From positions 69,003 through 133,002 of the forward strand of contig JAAVDN010000003.1 of the NCBI GenBank assembly GCA_014801785.1: a stretch of DNA of 64,000 nucleotides. The letters are read 5' to 3'. The notes under the pieces were generated by a model that made no database searches, was not told where the DNA came from, and saw nothing but the letters and a program-made list of their open reading frames with translations. Positions within the stretch are counted from its first letter, which is position 1. The number at the start of each line of letters is the position of its first letter. Source of the stretch: Bacteroides sp. (GTDB lineage: Bacteria; Bacteroidota; Bacteroidia; Bacteroidales; Muribaculaceae). Shown here one piece after another: positions 52,905-62,092 of this stretch. The position numbers and the translations under genes are program-made.

Positions 52905-55874
52905 TCAACGGAATTTGAGCGTCACTCCCAGAGTCAGCTGTGTAGCCGAGGGATAGGCGGTAGTCGCGTCGACGCCCGGCGTGATTCCGGTCGAGGGAAC
53001 GGCTGAGGGATCGGTGCCGCTGTAGCTCGTGATAGTGAAGAGGTTCTTGGCTGCCAGATAGACTCGCAGAGTGTCGATGAGCTTACGGTTCTTCAGAGGA
53101 ACGGTATAACCGAGTGTGACATTCTCAAGTTTGAAATAGTCGCCGTTCTCAAGGAAATATGAGGAGATGACTCCGCCTCCGCTCCAGACATCGCGGTCCT
53201 TAAGATATGTGCTGCGCAAAACATTGTCGCTGCCGCTTCCCTTGAGACCCATGCCGTATTTACGCATATTGAAGATCTTGAATCCGAAGGCTCCGTTGAA
53301 CATCAGGCTGAGATCGAAGTTCTTCCATTTGACGGTGTTGTTCCAGGTCAGGAAGTGCTTCGGGGCGCCATCGCCGATATAGCGCTTGTCTTCGGGCTGG
53401 GCGGCCGCGGCCGGAATCTTCTCGCCCTTCGCGTTGTAGACAAGCATATCGTGAGACTCGTTGACCCCCGCATACTCATATCCGTAGAACTGGCCGATTT
53501 TTCCACCCTGTTCGACGCGGAAGAAATATTCGCTCGTTCCGAGACCCGGTTTTTGATACAGGTCTACGTATGAAGCCTTGTAGATGGAGTTGGAGAGCTT
53601 GGTGAGTTTCGAGGTTCCGTAGGAATAATTGATTCCGGTCGTCCAGGTGACAGGCTGGTTGACGATAGCGTCAGCAGTCAGGGTGAGTTCGACACCGGTG
53701 TTGCGGATGGTTCCTACATTGACGAGAATATTGGGATATACGTATGGAGGCTGGGGTGCGGTGTAATCGTAGAGCAGATCCATCGAGCGGCGGTCGAAAT
53801 ATTCGATAGAACCGTAGATTCGGTTGAAGAACATGAAGTCGATGCCATAGTTCATGCTGGAAAGCTTCTCCCAGGCGAGGTCGGGATTGGCGTTGTTCGA
53901 GGGCTGATAGCCGGTAATCCAGGTTCCGTCGATAGGATAGGTTCCTCCGATAGCGGTGTAAGTGGATATGGACTGGTAAGCCAGGTCCGGCTGACGTCCG
54001 GTTATACCGAACGAGATACGGGGCTTTAGGCTCTGGACCGTCTGGACATACTCGGAGAGGAAGGGCATCTTGCTCATTTCCCAAGCGATCGAGGCCGACG
54101 GGAAAGAACCCCATCTCTTATCGGCGCCGAACTTGGTCGAACCCTCGTGACGGATTGAGGCCGAGGCGATGAGCATCCCTTTCCAGGCGTAGTTGACACG
54201 CCCGAAGAAACCGACCAGGGTCGACTGGCTTCTTCCGGCCCACATCTGGGCCTTACCCTCGGAAAGGTATCCTCCCGATCCTATACCCCACCATAGGGGC
54301 TTGTTGAATGTGAAATCATTGTTCTGTTCGAACATGACATCATAGTTGGCACGTTCGTAGGAATAGCCTCCGACGAATTTGAGATCATGGTCTCCGTTGG
54401 TGAATCCATAGTTGAGGAGCCATTCCAGACGGTCGGTCCAGTTTTTCTCATATTTGATCGAAGCGCGACCGTTATAGTCGTTCCAGTATGATTCTCCGGA
54501 AGTTGTCGGAGTGTAGTAGTCGCTCTTGAGGTCGTTATAGTCGTATGAATAGGAAAGCGTAGTGCTGATGTTATTGTAGTCGTTGCTCCAGATATTATAT
54601 TTCAGATCAGCAGTGCCGAGGATATAGCTGCGGCTTCCTTTGGAAGTGTTGACAGTCAGATGCTGAACCGGGTTATATACGCCGGAGGGGGAGCTGGGCT
54701 GATAATATGAACCGTCAGGATTGAAGACAGGTATAGTCGGGTTCATGCCGAGAGCGGTGTCAAACATCCCGCTGTCACCCCAGTCTTCGTTTACGCGACG
54801 GGCATTCAGCGAGGCTGTGATGCGGAGACGGCTGTCGAGAGCGTTTGCCGATACGGCGGCGCGTCCGCCGAACTCCTCGCGTTTGCTGACAATGTCGAGA
54901 CCGTTGGCGCTCTTATAGTTCATCGAGGCGGTATAGTAGCCACCGCTGGGAAGAGAGCCGTCGATCGAGATATATTGGTTGGTGTCGTAGGCGACATCGC
55001 GCGTGATTAAATCATACCAGTCGGTGCTGGCGCCGTAATCATGACCGCGGCGGGCGAGACGCCATTCGTATGGGGATAGCACCTCCGGCTTATCCTTTGC
55101 GAAGGATAGAGCAGCGTATGAATCGTATGTTATGATAGGTTTGCCGGGTTCTCCGGTTCCTTTCTTTGTCGTGATGAGTATGACGCCGTTGGCGCCGCGG
55201 GTGCCGTAGATGGCTGCCGAAGCTGCGTCCTTGAGGACTGACATGGATTCGATGTCCTGCGGAGCGATAGTTCGGATATCACCGCCGGCGACACCGTCGA
55301 TAACCACCAGCGGGCCGTTGCCTGATTTCAAGGATGTGGCGCCGCGCACCTGCAGCTCCGCACTACCGTTAGGATCGGCAGCAGCTGTGCTCGACACATT
55401 CAGTCCGGCGACCTTGCCTGTCAGCATTTCCATAGGATTGTTCATCGCGCCCTGGGCGAAATCATCGCGGTTGACCTGGACGATGGAACTGGAGACCTCC
55501 TTGCGGCTCAGTGAGCCGTAACCGACGACAACGACTTCATTCAGAAGTTCCGCGTCTTCGCGCAGGGTGACGTCAATGGTTGTGCGCCCGTTGACCTTTT
55601 CCTCCACTGCGCCGAACCCGACGTAGCTGTAAACGAGAGTAGCATCAGGGTTAATGTTGGTTAAAGAGTAATTGCCGTCGATATCTGTCGACGTGCCATG
55701 TTTCTGATCTCCCTTGACCGAGACGGTGACTCCTATCAGCACATCCCCTGTCGGATCGGAAACAGTTCCCGAGACTGTGAGTTGCTGCCCCTTTATAACC
55801 GGTGCAGCTATCAGGGCAAGCGTCCATAACACGCTTAGGACTACTGCCCTGACATTCCATGGTTCTCTGTTCAT
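52905..55874 (-). CDS. SusC-like TonB-dependent transporter
   Basis: 989 aa from Met 55874. Signal peptide (AVVLSVLWTLALIAAPVIKG), carboxypeptidase-like domain (VSGTVSDPTGDVLIGVTVSV), the SusC signature VVVGYGSLSRKEVSSSI, plug (LQVRGATSLKSGNGPLVVID, YGTRGANGVILITTKKG), then the barrel ending TLGVTLKFR. It imports starch fragments with the SusD lid. The frame from 55910 adds 12 residues that do not fit a signal peptide. Confidence 0.95.
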   Translation of the reverse strand: MNREPWNVRAVVLSVLWTLALIAAPVIKGQQLTVSGTVSDPTGDVLIGVTVSVKGDQKHGTSTDIDGNYSLTNINPDATLVYSYVGFGAVEEKVNGRTTIDVTLREDAELLNEVVVVGYGSLSRKEVSSSIVQVNRDDFAQGAMNNPMEMLTGKVAGLNVSSTAAADPNGSAELQVRGATSLKSGNGPLVVIDGVAGGDIRTIAPQDIESMSVLKDAASAAIYGTRGANGVILITTKKGTGEPGKPIITYDSYAALSFAKDKPEVLSPYEWRLARRGHDYGASTDWYDLITRDVAYDTNQYISIDGSLPSGGYYTASMNYKSANGLDIVSKREEFGGRAAVSANALDSRLRITASLNARRVNEDWGDSGMFDTALGMNPTIPVFNPDGSYYQPSSPSGVYNPVQHLTVNTSKGSRSYILGTADLKYNIWSNDYNNISTTLSYSYDYNDLKSDYYTPTTSGESYWNDYNGRASIKYEKNWTDRLEWLLNYGFTNGDHDLKFVGGYSYERANYDVMFEQNNDFTFNKPLWWGIGSGGYLSEGKAQMWAGRSQSTLVGFFGRVNYAWKGMLIASASIRHEGSTKFGADKRWGSFPSASIAWEMSKMPFLSEYVQTVQSLKPRISFGITGRQPDLAYQSISTYTAIGGTYPIDGTWITGYQPSNNANPDLAWEKLSSMNYGIDFMFFNRIYGSIEYFDRRSMDLLYDYTAPQPPYVYPNILVNVGTIRNTGVELTLTADAIVNQPVTWTTGINYSYGTSKLTKLSNSIYKASYVDLYQKPGLGTSEYFFRVEQGGKIGQFYGYEYAGVNESHDMLVYNAKGEKIPAAAAQPEDKRYIGDGAPKHFLTWNNTVKWKNFDLSLMFNGAFGFKIFNMRKYGMGLKGSGSDNVLRSTYLKDRDVWSGGGVISSYFLENGDYFKLENVTLGYTVPLKNRKLIDTLRVYLAAKNLFTITSYSGTDPSAVPSTGITPGVDATTAYPSATQLTLGVTLKFR

Positions 55875-55923
55875 TGTAGGATTTATTATTGATTGAATTT
55901 TGATCGGCATCAGATTTCTGTGG

Positions 55924-55954
55924 CAAAGGTCGCAATCCTTTGCCGCATGTCCAA
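55924..55954 (-). promoter_or_regulatory. candidate promoter of the susCD operon
   Basis: Minus strand: TTG (55952-55954), 20-bp spacer, GACCTTTG (55924-55931), which differs from TAnnTTTG at the first position only in place of T. The weak -7 suits a gene needing an activator such as SusR. The region upstream to 56,040 is AT-rich. Confidence 0.5.
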
Positions 55955-56061
55955 TACACTCAAAACTAAATCAAAATAAATCAAAACCTCTTATCACTGA
56001 TAATTAGTAAGTTAGTTAAAATTAGACTGTTCGGATTTCAATATGTTCTGAACAATAAATC

Positions 56062-57729
56062 TTAGGCCTCTTTAGTCTTTTTTAACTCCATTTCCTTCAC
56101 CTGACGCTCGAAATCTGTCGGGTCGAGCGCCCGTTTGCGCATCTTCGACCGATAGGTGTAGACCGTTGATACCGAACATCGCAGGAACTGTGAGATCTTG
56201 GTGGTGTCATCGATTCCAAGGCGGATGAGCGCGAAGAGACGCAGTTCTGTGTTGAGGAGTTCTCCCGATTTCACTGTGGATTGTCCCTCCGGTTTAAGCA
56301 GGGAATTGAAGCTTTCGACAAAAGAGGGATATATGTTCAGGATAGCCTCGTCGAAACTCTTGTAGAAATTATTCACTAACTGTCCGGAGATTTCCGTAGA
56401 CTCTATTTTTTTTAGCAGAGTATTGCGGTTCCCTCCCTGCGCCGCGACTTTGAGGGACTGCTGATATTGTTGTAGAGTGGAGATGGCCGATGAACAATAT
56501 TCCATGAATAGACCGGCATACTGTTCGTTGGTCTTGTTGAAGTCTGCGAGTTCAGAGTTTCTCCTTTCCAGTTCGCTGTTCGCCTCGCGAAGCTTCTCTG
56601 ACAATTCCTGAAGCTCGGTGTTTGCCCGCTCGGCTTCCCCCTTGGCTTTTCTGACATTAGCCAGTTGCCTGGAGATATAGACCGCCAGAGCAACCAGAAA
56701 AAGGGAAAGGAGCAGACTGACGACTACCATCACTCTCAGCCTTGAGGTCAGGCTTTGCTGACGGGCGGCATACGCTTCGTCGATAACAGGAAGCATCTTG
56801 CTCGATTGGGCGTTCCGCATAAGCGCTGAATAGAAATTGGCGTCTGCAAAACTCTTTTTCAGATAGCGGTTGGCTCTATCTATGTCACCTTCTTCAAACA
56901 TGACGGTTGCCATCTCGCGGAATGACATATTCTCCTTCACCGCTCCCTGAGTGTCGGAAATGGCGCTCAATGCCAGATAACGTTTGTAATCCTTTTCCTC
57001 TCCGCAGGTCTTATGGATGTAAGCCAATGTTGAGGCGAGTATGGAAAATTCTCTTGTTCCGCAGGGATATTTCTTCAGATGTTCTGTCAATCCCTTTATT
57101 GCGGATGCTGAGTCACCACGGCGTGCTTTCTCAGTCATGACGTAAATTGTATGGTTGAAGCTCCCGGGACTGACTACCTTCTGGAGCGAATCGGAATACA
57201 GTGAGCGTTTTTTATCGTATTCCACTGCTGTCTGATGTTCGGAAGTATATTCGGTGAGGTATTGATAGGTGACGCAGCATGTGGAGTAATAGTCTTCCAG
57301 CAATTCGGGCGTGAGGGAATCCCTCGGTATTCCGTCAAGCACTGATAGAGCATCGGCAAAAAGACCGGCATGTGCGAATTGGTCAGCGCGTTGAATGACT
57401 CTACGGGTGTATGCGCCGGGAATCGTCCTTATATCCGGACGCTGCAGTGAATGCTGTATATAGAAAAGGGTCGAATCCGAATTATAGGCTTCATACTCAG
57501 TTATCAGGGTGTCGAGAAGCAGGGTTCGGCGGCGACTGTCACCCGTAAGGTCATATTCCCGTTTCAGACGTGCGATTTTGGCCTCCTTGGCGGCAGAATA
57601 GTCCTCGCTCCGATCAATCTCCATATCAAGGGTCTTGTAGAGTTGCTTCAGTTCGGAATCAACGTCATGATGTTTTTCTGCGCATGAGAACAGAAGGATG
57701 AGAATAAAGATGTAGGGAAACGATTTCAT
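56062..57729 (-). CDS. SusR-like transmembrane transcriptional regulator (DUF6377 type)
   Basis: 556 aa. An N-terminal signal or anchor (SFPYIFILILLFSCAEK) is followed by a periplasmic TPR-like sensor (about residues 30-330), a transmembrane helix (MVVVSLLLSLFLVALAVYIS), a coiled coil (about 360-410), and a cytoplasmic part ending in a helix-turn-helix (TTKISQFLRCSVSTVYTYRS). SusR of B. thetaiotaomicron has this plan and switches on sus genes when maltose is present. It lies next to susC on the same strand with 187 bp between. Confidence 0.88.
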   Translation of the reverse strand: MKSFPYIFILILLFSCAEKHHDVDSELKQLYKTLDMEIDRSEDYSAAKEAKIARLKREYDLTGDSRRRTLLLDTLITEYEAYNSDSTLFYIQHSLQRPDIRTIPGAYTRRVIQRADQFAHAGLFADALSVLDGIPRDSLTPELLEDYYSTCCVTYQYLTEYTSEHQTAVEYDKKRSLYSDSLQKVVSPGSFNHTIYVMTEKARRGDSASAIKGLTEHLKKYPCGTREFSILASTLAYIHKTCGEEKDYKRYLALSAISDTQGAVKENMSFREMATVMFEEGDIDRANRYLKKSFADANFYSALMRNAQSSKMLPVIDEAYAARQQSLTSRLRVMVVVSLLLSLFLVALAVYISRQLANVRKAKGEAERANTELQELSEKLREANSELERRNSELADFNKTNEQYAGLFMEYCSSAISTLQQYQQSLKVAAQGGNRNTLLKKIESTEISGQLVNNFYKSFDEAILNIYPSFVESFNSLLKPEGQSTVKSGELLNTELRLFALIRLGIDDTTKISQFLRCSVSTVYTYRSKMRKRALDPTDFERQVKEMELKKTKEA

Positions 57730-57758
57730 AATCCGGAAGGGTTGGGTCTGATATTCGG

Positions 57759-57814
57759 AAAACCTGTCGTTCAAGCAATCTCAAACTTGTTTGATTGCTT
57801 GAACGGCAGGTTTT
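57759..57814. terminator. long hairpin between GH13 gene and susR-like gene
   Basis: AAAACCTG (57759-57766) through GTTCAAGCAATC pairs with GATTGCTTGAAC through CAGGTTTT (57807-57814), one mismatch in about 21 pairs. It follows the upstream GH13 gene and ends 30 bases before the regulator start. Confidence 0.75.
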
Positions 57815-57878
57815 GTAAAATTAATAAAATTTTGAGAGATGCACCCCCGGCTGTTAAAATTTCTTGTGGGACATGGGT

Positions 57879-59285
57879 TTAGTCCTTCACATATACCGCT
57901 GCTCCGAATGCCGGGAGGGTGAATTGGACCGATCCCTTCATTCTGACCTCATTGCCGGTCAAGGCATCTTTATATTTCCCTTTTGGTAGTCCTTCCGGAA
58001 CTTTGAAGGTCCGAGGGGCGTCTGAGAAATTCAGCATCACGACGATATTGTCCTGCCCGAGAGTTCTCTTATAAGCATAGACGGCGTCATCGGCGGTGGT
58101 TGTCAGGTTGGTGAGGCTGCCGCTCTCCTTTCCGGTCCGCAGCGCACGCTGGGTGTGTTTCAGATGTATGAGGGTCTTTATCAGACTCTCCATTTCTTTA
58201 TCCGGCTTGCTCCAGTCTATCGGAGTCTTTTCTGCCAGAGAGATCTCTCCTCCGGATTTATACTGTATCTCCTGTCCATTGTATATCAGAGGCATACCGT
58301 AGACCGTGAACTCCAGAACCGTCAGCGGTCTGAGATATTTATGGTAGACAAGATCCTCGCTTCCTCCCTGATCCTGCACCACATCATGATTGACAAGATA
58401 GACCATTCTTGAACGACCTTCGTAAGGATTCGTTATCGTGTCTTCAGGAGCACTGGCCTCCCCTTCTGTCAATCCTTCGTTGGCAAGTAGTTCGCAAGCC
58501 TTCCTCAGAGTCGGAAGATCAGGATTTTTTGCGAATCCTTTCAAGACCTTCTCCTGAAAATCCCAGCAATAATTATAATCGAAATAACCGTTCTTCACAA
58601 GGGAGGGTCTGCTGGAGTCTTCCGCCAGCCAAGCCACGCGTTTCCCATCCTTCAATACTCTTTCCGAGGCCTTGCGCCATAAATCGGGAGAGGGTCCGGA
58701 AGCGTAATCGCAACGGAAGCCGTCGATATCGAAATTATCGACCCAATACTGCATGTCGGCCACCATTGCATCCTGCATCTGCTCGCAGTCCCGGTCGAGT
58801 TCATAGACATCCTTCCACATTCCATTGAAAGGATGGACGAAATCGCCATCCTTGCGGGTGTAGAATTCGGGGTTTGACTCAACCCATATATTGTCCATAG
58901 CTGTATGGTTGCCGACCCAGTCGAACCATATTTCCATATCATTGTCATGAATGGTCTTGACAAGATCGCGCAGATCCTGCTCAGTGCCGTTGTCGGGGTC
59001 GATCATGCGGTAGTTCTTTATGGCGTAGGGGGATGAATAGGTACCCCATTTGCCGATATCGCCGAGTTTGTAGATAGGCATAAGCCATACCACATCCACT
59101 CCCAGTTCCTTAAGGCGAGGAATCTGCGCCTCCACTCCTTTGAGGTTACCCTCCGGGGAGAAATTGCGCACGAATACTTCGTAGATTACCCTGTTTTCCG
59201 GAACCCTCTCTTCTTGCGCTCCTTTTACACTCAGGAATGGCAATAGAAGGATAAGGAGAGTCGTTATTGTGAAGATATGTTTCAT
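57879..59285 (-). CDS. GH13 alpha-amylase / neopullulanase-type enzyme (SusA-like role)
   Basis: 468 aa. Cleavable signal peptide (TTLLILLLPFLSVKGAQEE), no lipobox, so probably periplasmic. Catalytic parts in order: DWVGNHTAMD (122-131), DGFRCDYAS with nucleophile Asp193, VAWLAED with Glu222, and VNHD with Asp301. A C-terminal beta domain ends GAAVYVKD. Shorter than SusA (about 617 aa). It precedes the regulator gene, with a strong hairpin between. Confidence 0.93.
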   Translation of the reverse strand: MKHIFTITTLLILLLPFLSVKGAQEERVPENRVIYEVFVRNFSPEGNLKGVEAQIPRLKELGVDVVWLMPIYKLGDIGKWGTYSSPYAIKNYRMIDPDNGTEQDLRDLVKTIHDNDMEIWFDWVGNHTAMDNIWVESNPEFYTRKDGDFVHPFNGMWKDVYELDRDCEQMQDAMVADMQYWVDNFDIDGFRCDYASGPSPDLWRKASERVLKDGKRVAWLAEDSSRPSLVKNGYFDYNYCWDFQEKVLKGFAKNPDLPTLRKACELLANEGLTEGEASAPEDTITNPYEGRSRMVYLVNHDVVQDQGGSEDLVYHKYLRPLTVLEFTVYGMPLIYNGQEIQYKSGGEISLAEKTPIDWSKPDKEMESLIKTLIHLKHTQRALRTGKESGSLTNLTTTADDAVYAYKRTLGQDNIVVMLNFSDAPRTFKVPEGLPKGKYKDALTGNEVRMKGSVQFTLPAFGAAVYVKD

Positions 59286-59345
59286 TATATCAGTTGATTA
59301 CGCTATATCAAATCTGTCAAGGCAGGTGTATGAAAGGGAAGGACC

Positions 59346-59401
59346 TGCAGATAGCGTTAGAATCAATTCATAATAATTCTAAATCCTATTCGCTATCTGC
59401 A
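59346..59401 (-). terminator. terminator after the secreted starch-binding gene
   Basis: TGCAGATAGCG (59346-59356) pairs with CGCTATCTGCA (59391-59401); TTAGAAT/ATTCTAA pair further inside. It lies 60 bases past the stop of the minus-strand gene. Confidence 0.6.
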
Positions 59402-59463
59402 AGCCCTCAAGCATGAAGATTCTTATTACCTGTGATGTGAGTAAGTCGCTGCTCCTTAAAATC

Positions 59464-60576
59464 TTATTTGATGACTTTCATTACTTTGGAACCTTTGCGA
59501 ACGATATAAAGTCCCTCCGTCGGAGTCGCTACGCGTACACCCTGGAGTGTATAGTATTCAGTCTCGAAGTCATCGCTTTCAACAACGTTGAGGGAGGATG
59601 AGACTCCATTCTTGGTCGCTGTGAAGAAGAGGTCGCTTTCGATAGGCCATGCACCTTCGACATCAATTTGCTCACCGGCGTTATTATTGATTATCAGATT
59701 CTGGGCAACCTCGGTTGCCTCAACATTACGGATAACCTTATACTCAATGCCGTTTATAGTCTCGCTGTCGTTGACATGGACTCCGGGCCATGAGCCGAAG
59801 ATAGAGGAAGAGGCTCCGACGTATGCGTAGAGGTAGAGCTCATTCCATCCTGTCTGGTCGTCGATATAGATATTATAGGTCTTGACGCCGGGGGTCGGTA
59901 TGATCTTGCATTCGGTGGCAGTCACTTCTACATAAGTGTCTTTACCGGCGATGGCGCTTATGCCCTCGACCTGGGTGCCGGCATTGTTATTGAAAATCAG
60001 ATTGTATGTGATGGTCTTGTTGCCTGGGAAAGGAACTTTTTTATAAGTCTCTCCCTCGATTTCAACACTCTGGGTGAGCGCTGTGCCGGGCCATCCTCCG
60101 AATATTTCCGAAGCTGCATTCTCCCATGCGTAGACGTATGTTGTGTCCCAACCGGTCTTGTCGAGAACGTAGAGTGTCCCGTCAAGTTCTCCAAAGTCGG
60201 TATCAGGTTTAGTCGGATCGGAATACTGGTGGTAAGTGATTCCGTTAGTAGCGAAATAATAGTTCTCCTCATTAAGGACTATTCCATCGTTGAAGTCTAC
60301 TTGCTGGCCCCGGTTGTTGTTATTGAAGATAGGATACACAGTCTCTCCATCGTGTCCTTCGACCACAAACTTATCGTAGGTGACACCGGCGATGGTTTCC
60401 TGAGCTGAGGGGGTGGCTCCGGGCCATCCTCCGAATATTTCGCTGTCTCCCCAGGCGTAGAGGGCGACATCTGTTCCCCAGTCAGTGAGGTTTGCGACAT
60501 AGATGTTGTGGGTGGCTGCGTTGGAGACCAGACCCATTGCGCCGAGTGCGAGCGAAAGAAGTAAGCTTTTTTTCAT
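59464..60576 (-). CDS. secreted protein with three CBM26-like starch-binding modules and T9SS-like tail
   Basis: 370 aa from Met 60576. Cleavable signal (LLLSLALGAMGLVSNAA) without lipobox Cys. Three modules follow, each with a WxxxxxLYAW-type start, GGWPG or GSWPG, and an NNNxGxQ end, like those in the SusE/F-like lipoprotein. The C-terminus (YYTLQGVRVATPTEGLYIVR, KGSKVMKVIK) resembles a T9SS sorting tail. No catalytic domain. It would be a cell-surface or released starch binder, and is the first gene of the Sus-like group. Confidence 0.82.
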   Translation of the reverse strand: MKKSLLLSLALGAMGLVSNAATHNIYVANLTDWGTDVALYAWGDSEIFGGWPGATPSAQETIAGVTYDKFVVEGHDGETVYPIFNNNNRGQQVDFNDGIVLNEENYYFATNGITYHQYSDPTKPDTDFGELDGTLYVLDKTGWDTTYVYAWENAASEIFGGWPGTALTQSVEIEGETYKKVPFPGNKTITYNLIFNNNAGTQVEGISAIAGKDTYVEVTATECKIIPTPGVKTYNIYIDDQTGWNELYLYAYVGASSSIFGSWPGVHVNDSETINGIEYKVIRNVEATEVAQNLIINNNAGEQIDVEGAWPIESDLFFTATKNGVSSSLNVVESDDFETEYYTLQGVRVATPTEGLYIVRKGSKVMKVIK

Positions 60577-60603
60577 AATTGAGATGTTTGAGTTTTTCGA
60601 CGG

Positions 60604-60611
60604 CAAAGTTA
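60604..60611 (-). promoter_or_regulatory. -7 element of the secreted starch-binding gene
   Basis: Minus strand TAACTTTG, a full match to TAnnTTTG, 27 bases before the ATG. No clear -33 element at the usual distance. Confidence 0.5.
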
Positions 60612-60794
60612 CAGTAATGGGTAGCCGGAACCTAACAGCATAAATTTTTTCAAAGATTTTCAAAAGATAAATCATTTATAAACAGATGGTTGTGGTTGGA
60701 AATCTCAAAAGCTTCTCAATATAGATATTAGGTAGCCTCAGCCCTATAAATGACAGATGGAAGTATATATGTAATTCCTGACATAGATGACACA

Positions 60795-60834
60795 GAGACC
60801 CCGGCCTACATACAAACGTGTGGGCCGGGGTCTC
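60795..60834 (-). terminator. terminator after the TlpA-like gene
   Basis: GAGACCCCGGCC (60795-60806) pairs with GGCCGGGGTCTC (60823-60834), a 12-bp GC-rich stem 31 bases after the stop. Confidence 0.75.
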
Positions 60835-60839
60835 AGATA

Positions 60840-60873
60840 GGGATCTTATTTGACAGTTGGGATCTTATTTGAC
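60840..60873. repeat. 19-bp-period direct repeat that duplicates the stop codon region
   Basis: GGGATCTTATTTGAC at 60840-60854 and 60859-60873. The second copy contains the TlpA-like gene's stop (TTA on this strand at 60865-60867). Confidence 0.8.
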
Positions 60874-62001
60874 GAAGGAGGCGAGACGGTCGAAGAAGGA
60901 CGGGTCTTCACCTGTCGTCAGGTCTACAAGCTTTCCTTCCGGATTGATGATGGCTTTTGTCGGGAATCCTTCGATATTGTAGGCTTCATATAGAGAGCGG
61001 TCTTTACCGTTGTAAAGCTGGAGCCAGGGAAGGGCATGTTCCTTGACTCCTGCGCGCCAGTCCGCCTCCGATTCATTGCAGTCGATACCTATGATTGTTA
61101 TCTTGTCACCATATTTTTTATAGGCTTCCTTCAGGGCCGGAAACCCTTTGACACACCATCCGCACCAGCTGCCCCAGAAATCCAGCACAACCCATTTACC
61201 CCTGAACGAGGAGAGACTGACCTTCTTTCCTTCCAGGTCAGGGAGAGTGAAATCGGGTGCGGTGATTGTTCCGGACGCGACTTCAGCCTTCCGTTCCTCT
61301 TCAGCGTTACGTTCCTTAAGCATTTTCTCAACCTCCCGGTTATTAAGCTCGGCGTATGGCATCAGAATAGATTTCTTGGCCTCAGCGCTCATATTGTCAT
61401 AAAGCTTCTTGAAATCATCGCCGCTGAGGTTTACAATTGCGAAAGGAACGACGGGACTCTTCGGATTATCCTCCACAAATTTGCGTATCGCTGCGTCATA
61501 CTTATCCATGTTGGCCTTCATAACATCCGGACTTATACTGTCGCTCTTGGCCATCAGGTCAACAAACTCCTGTTGAATGGGCTGGGTGATGTTCAGGAAC
61601 CGTGTCATATCCTCCATCAGAGGTGTTCCTGTGACTGTCATGGCAAGCGGGTCGAAATCTGAGATGACGATATCGAGCGATTCCCCGGGTGAGGCGTAGA
61701 ATTCAGGTTGCCGCAGTGTCATTGTAGGAGGCTGGATGCTATACCAGGCTGCCCCTGTCGGGTCTACCTTCATGGTTGCCATACCATCCTTTACCTGCAG
61801 AGTGTCGTAGGCGATTTTAAGGTCTTCCTGCTTCTGGGCAGAGAAGATATTGTCCATCTGGATGTGGCTGACTATAAGTGTTTTCTCCGAATAGTCTTCC
61901 GGAAGCTGAATTTTTATCTGTCCGTCATCGTGTGAACAGGCGGCGAGCATGAGAGTCGCGGCGCCCAAAGTCAGGATGCGACCGTAAATGGTTTTTTTCA
62001 T
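60865..62001 (-). CDS. TlpA-like thioredoxin-fold lipoprotein with DUF4369-like N-domain
   Basis: 378 aa. Lipobox ends at Cys22 (LTLGAATLMLAACSHDD). An N-terminal beta-rich DUF4369-like domain (about residues 30-130) and a helical linker precede a TlpA/AhpC-TSA domain (about 245-378). Redox motif WCGWC is within VLDFWGSWCGWCVKGFPALK. It should reduce disulfides in envelope proteins; partners unknown. It has its own terminator and stands between the Sus-like group and the MscS gene. Confidence 0.92.
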   Translation of the reverse strand: MKKTIYGRILTLGAATLMLAACSHDDGQIKIQLPEDYSEKTLIVSHIQMDNIFSAQKQEDLKIAYDTLQVKDGMATMKVDPTGAAWYSIQPPTMTLRQPEFYASPGESLDIVISDFDPLAMTVTGTPLMEDMTRFLNITQPIQQEFVDLMAKSDSISPDVMKANMDKYDAAIRKFVEDNPKSPVVPFAIVNLSGDDFKKLYDNMSAEAKKSILMPYAELNNREVEKMLKERNAEEERKAEVASGTITAPDFTLPDLEGKKVSLSSFRGKWVVLDFWGSWCGWCVKGFPALKEAYKKYGDKITIIGIDCNESEADWRAGVKEHALPWLQLYNGKDRSLYEAYNIEGFPTKAIINPEGKLVDLTTGEDPSFFDRLASFVK

Positions 62002-62025
62002 AAGTTGTTATTTAATAAAATGTTC

Positions 62026-62057
62026 AGACCCCATTCATTTCGTGTTGGATGGGGTCT
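62026..62057 (-). terminator. terminator after the MscS gene
   Basis: AGACCCCAT (62026-62034) pairs with ATGGGGTCT (62049-62057), in the 91-bp gap between the MscS stop and the TlpA-like start. Confidence 0.65.
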
Positions 62058-62092
62058 TGATGTTTGAACAAGGGGACACCTCTAAAAGTTCT

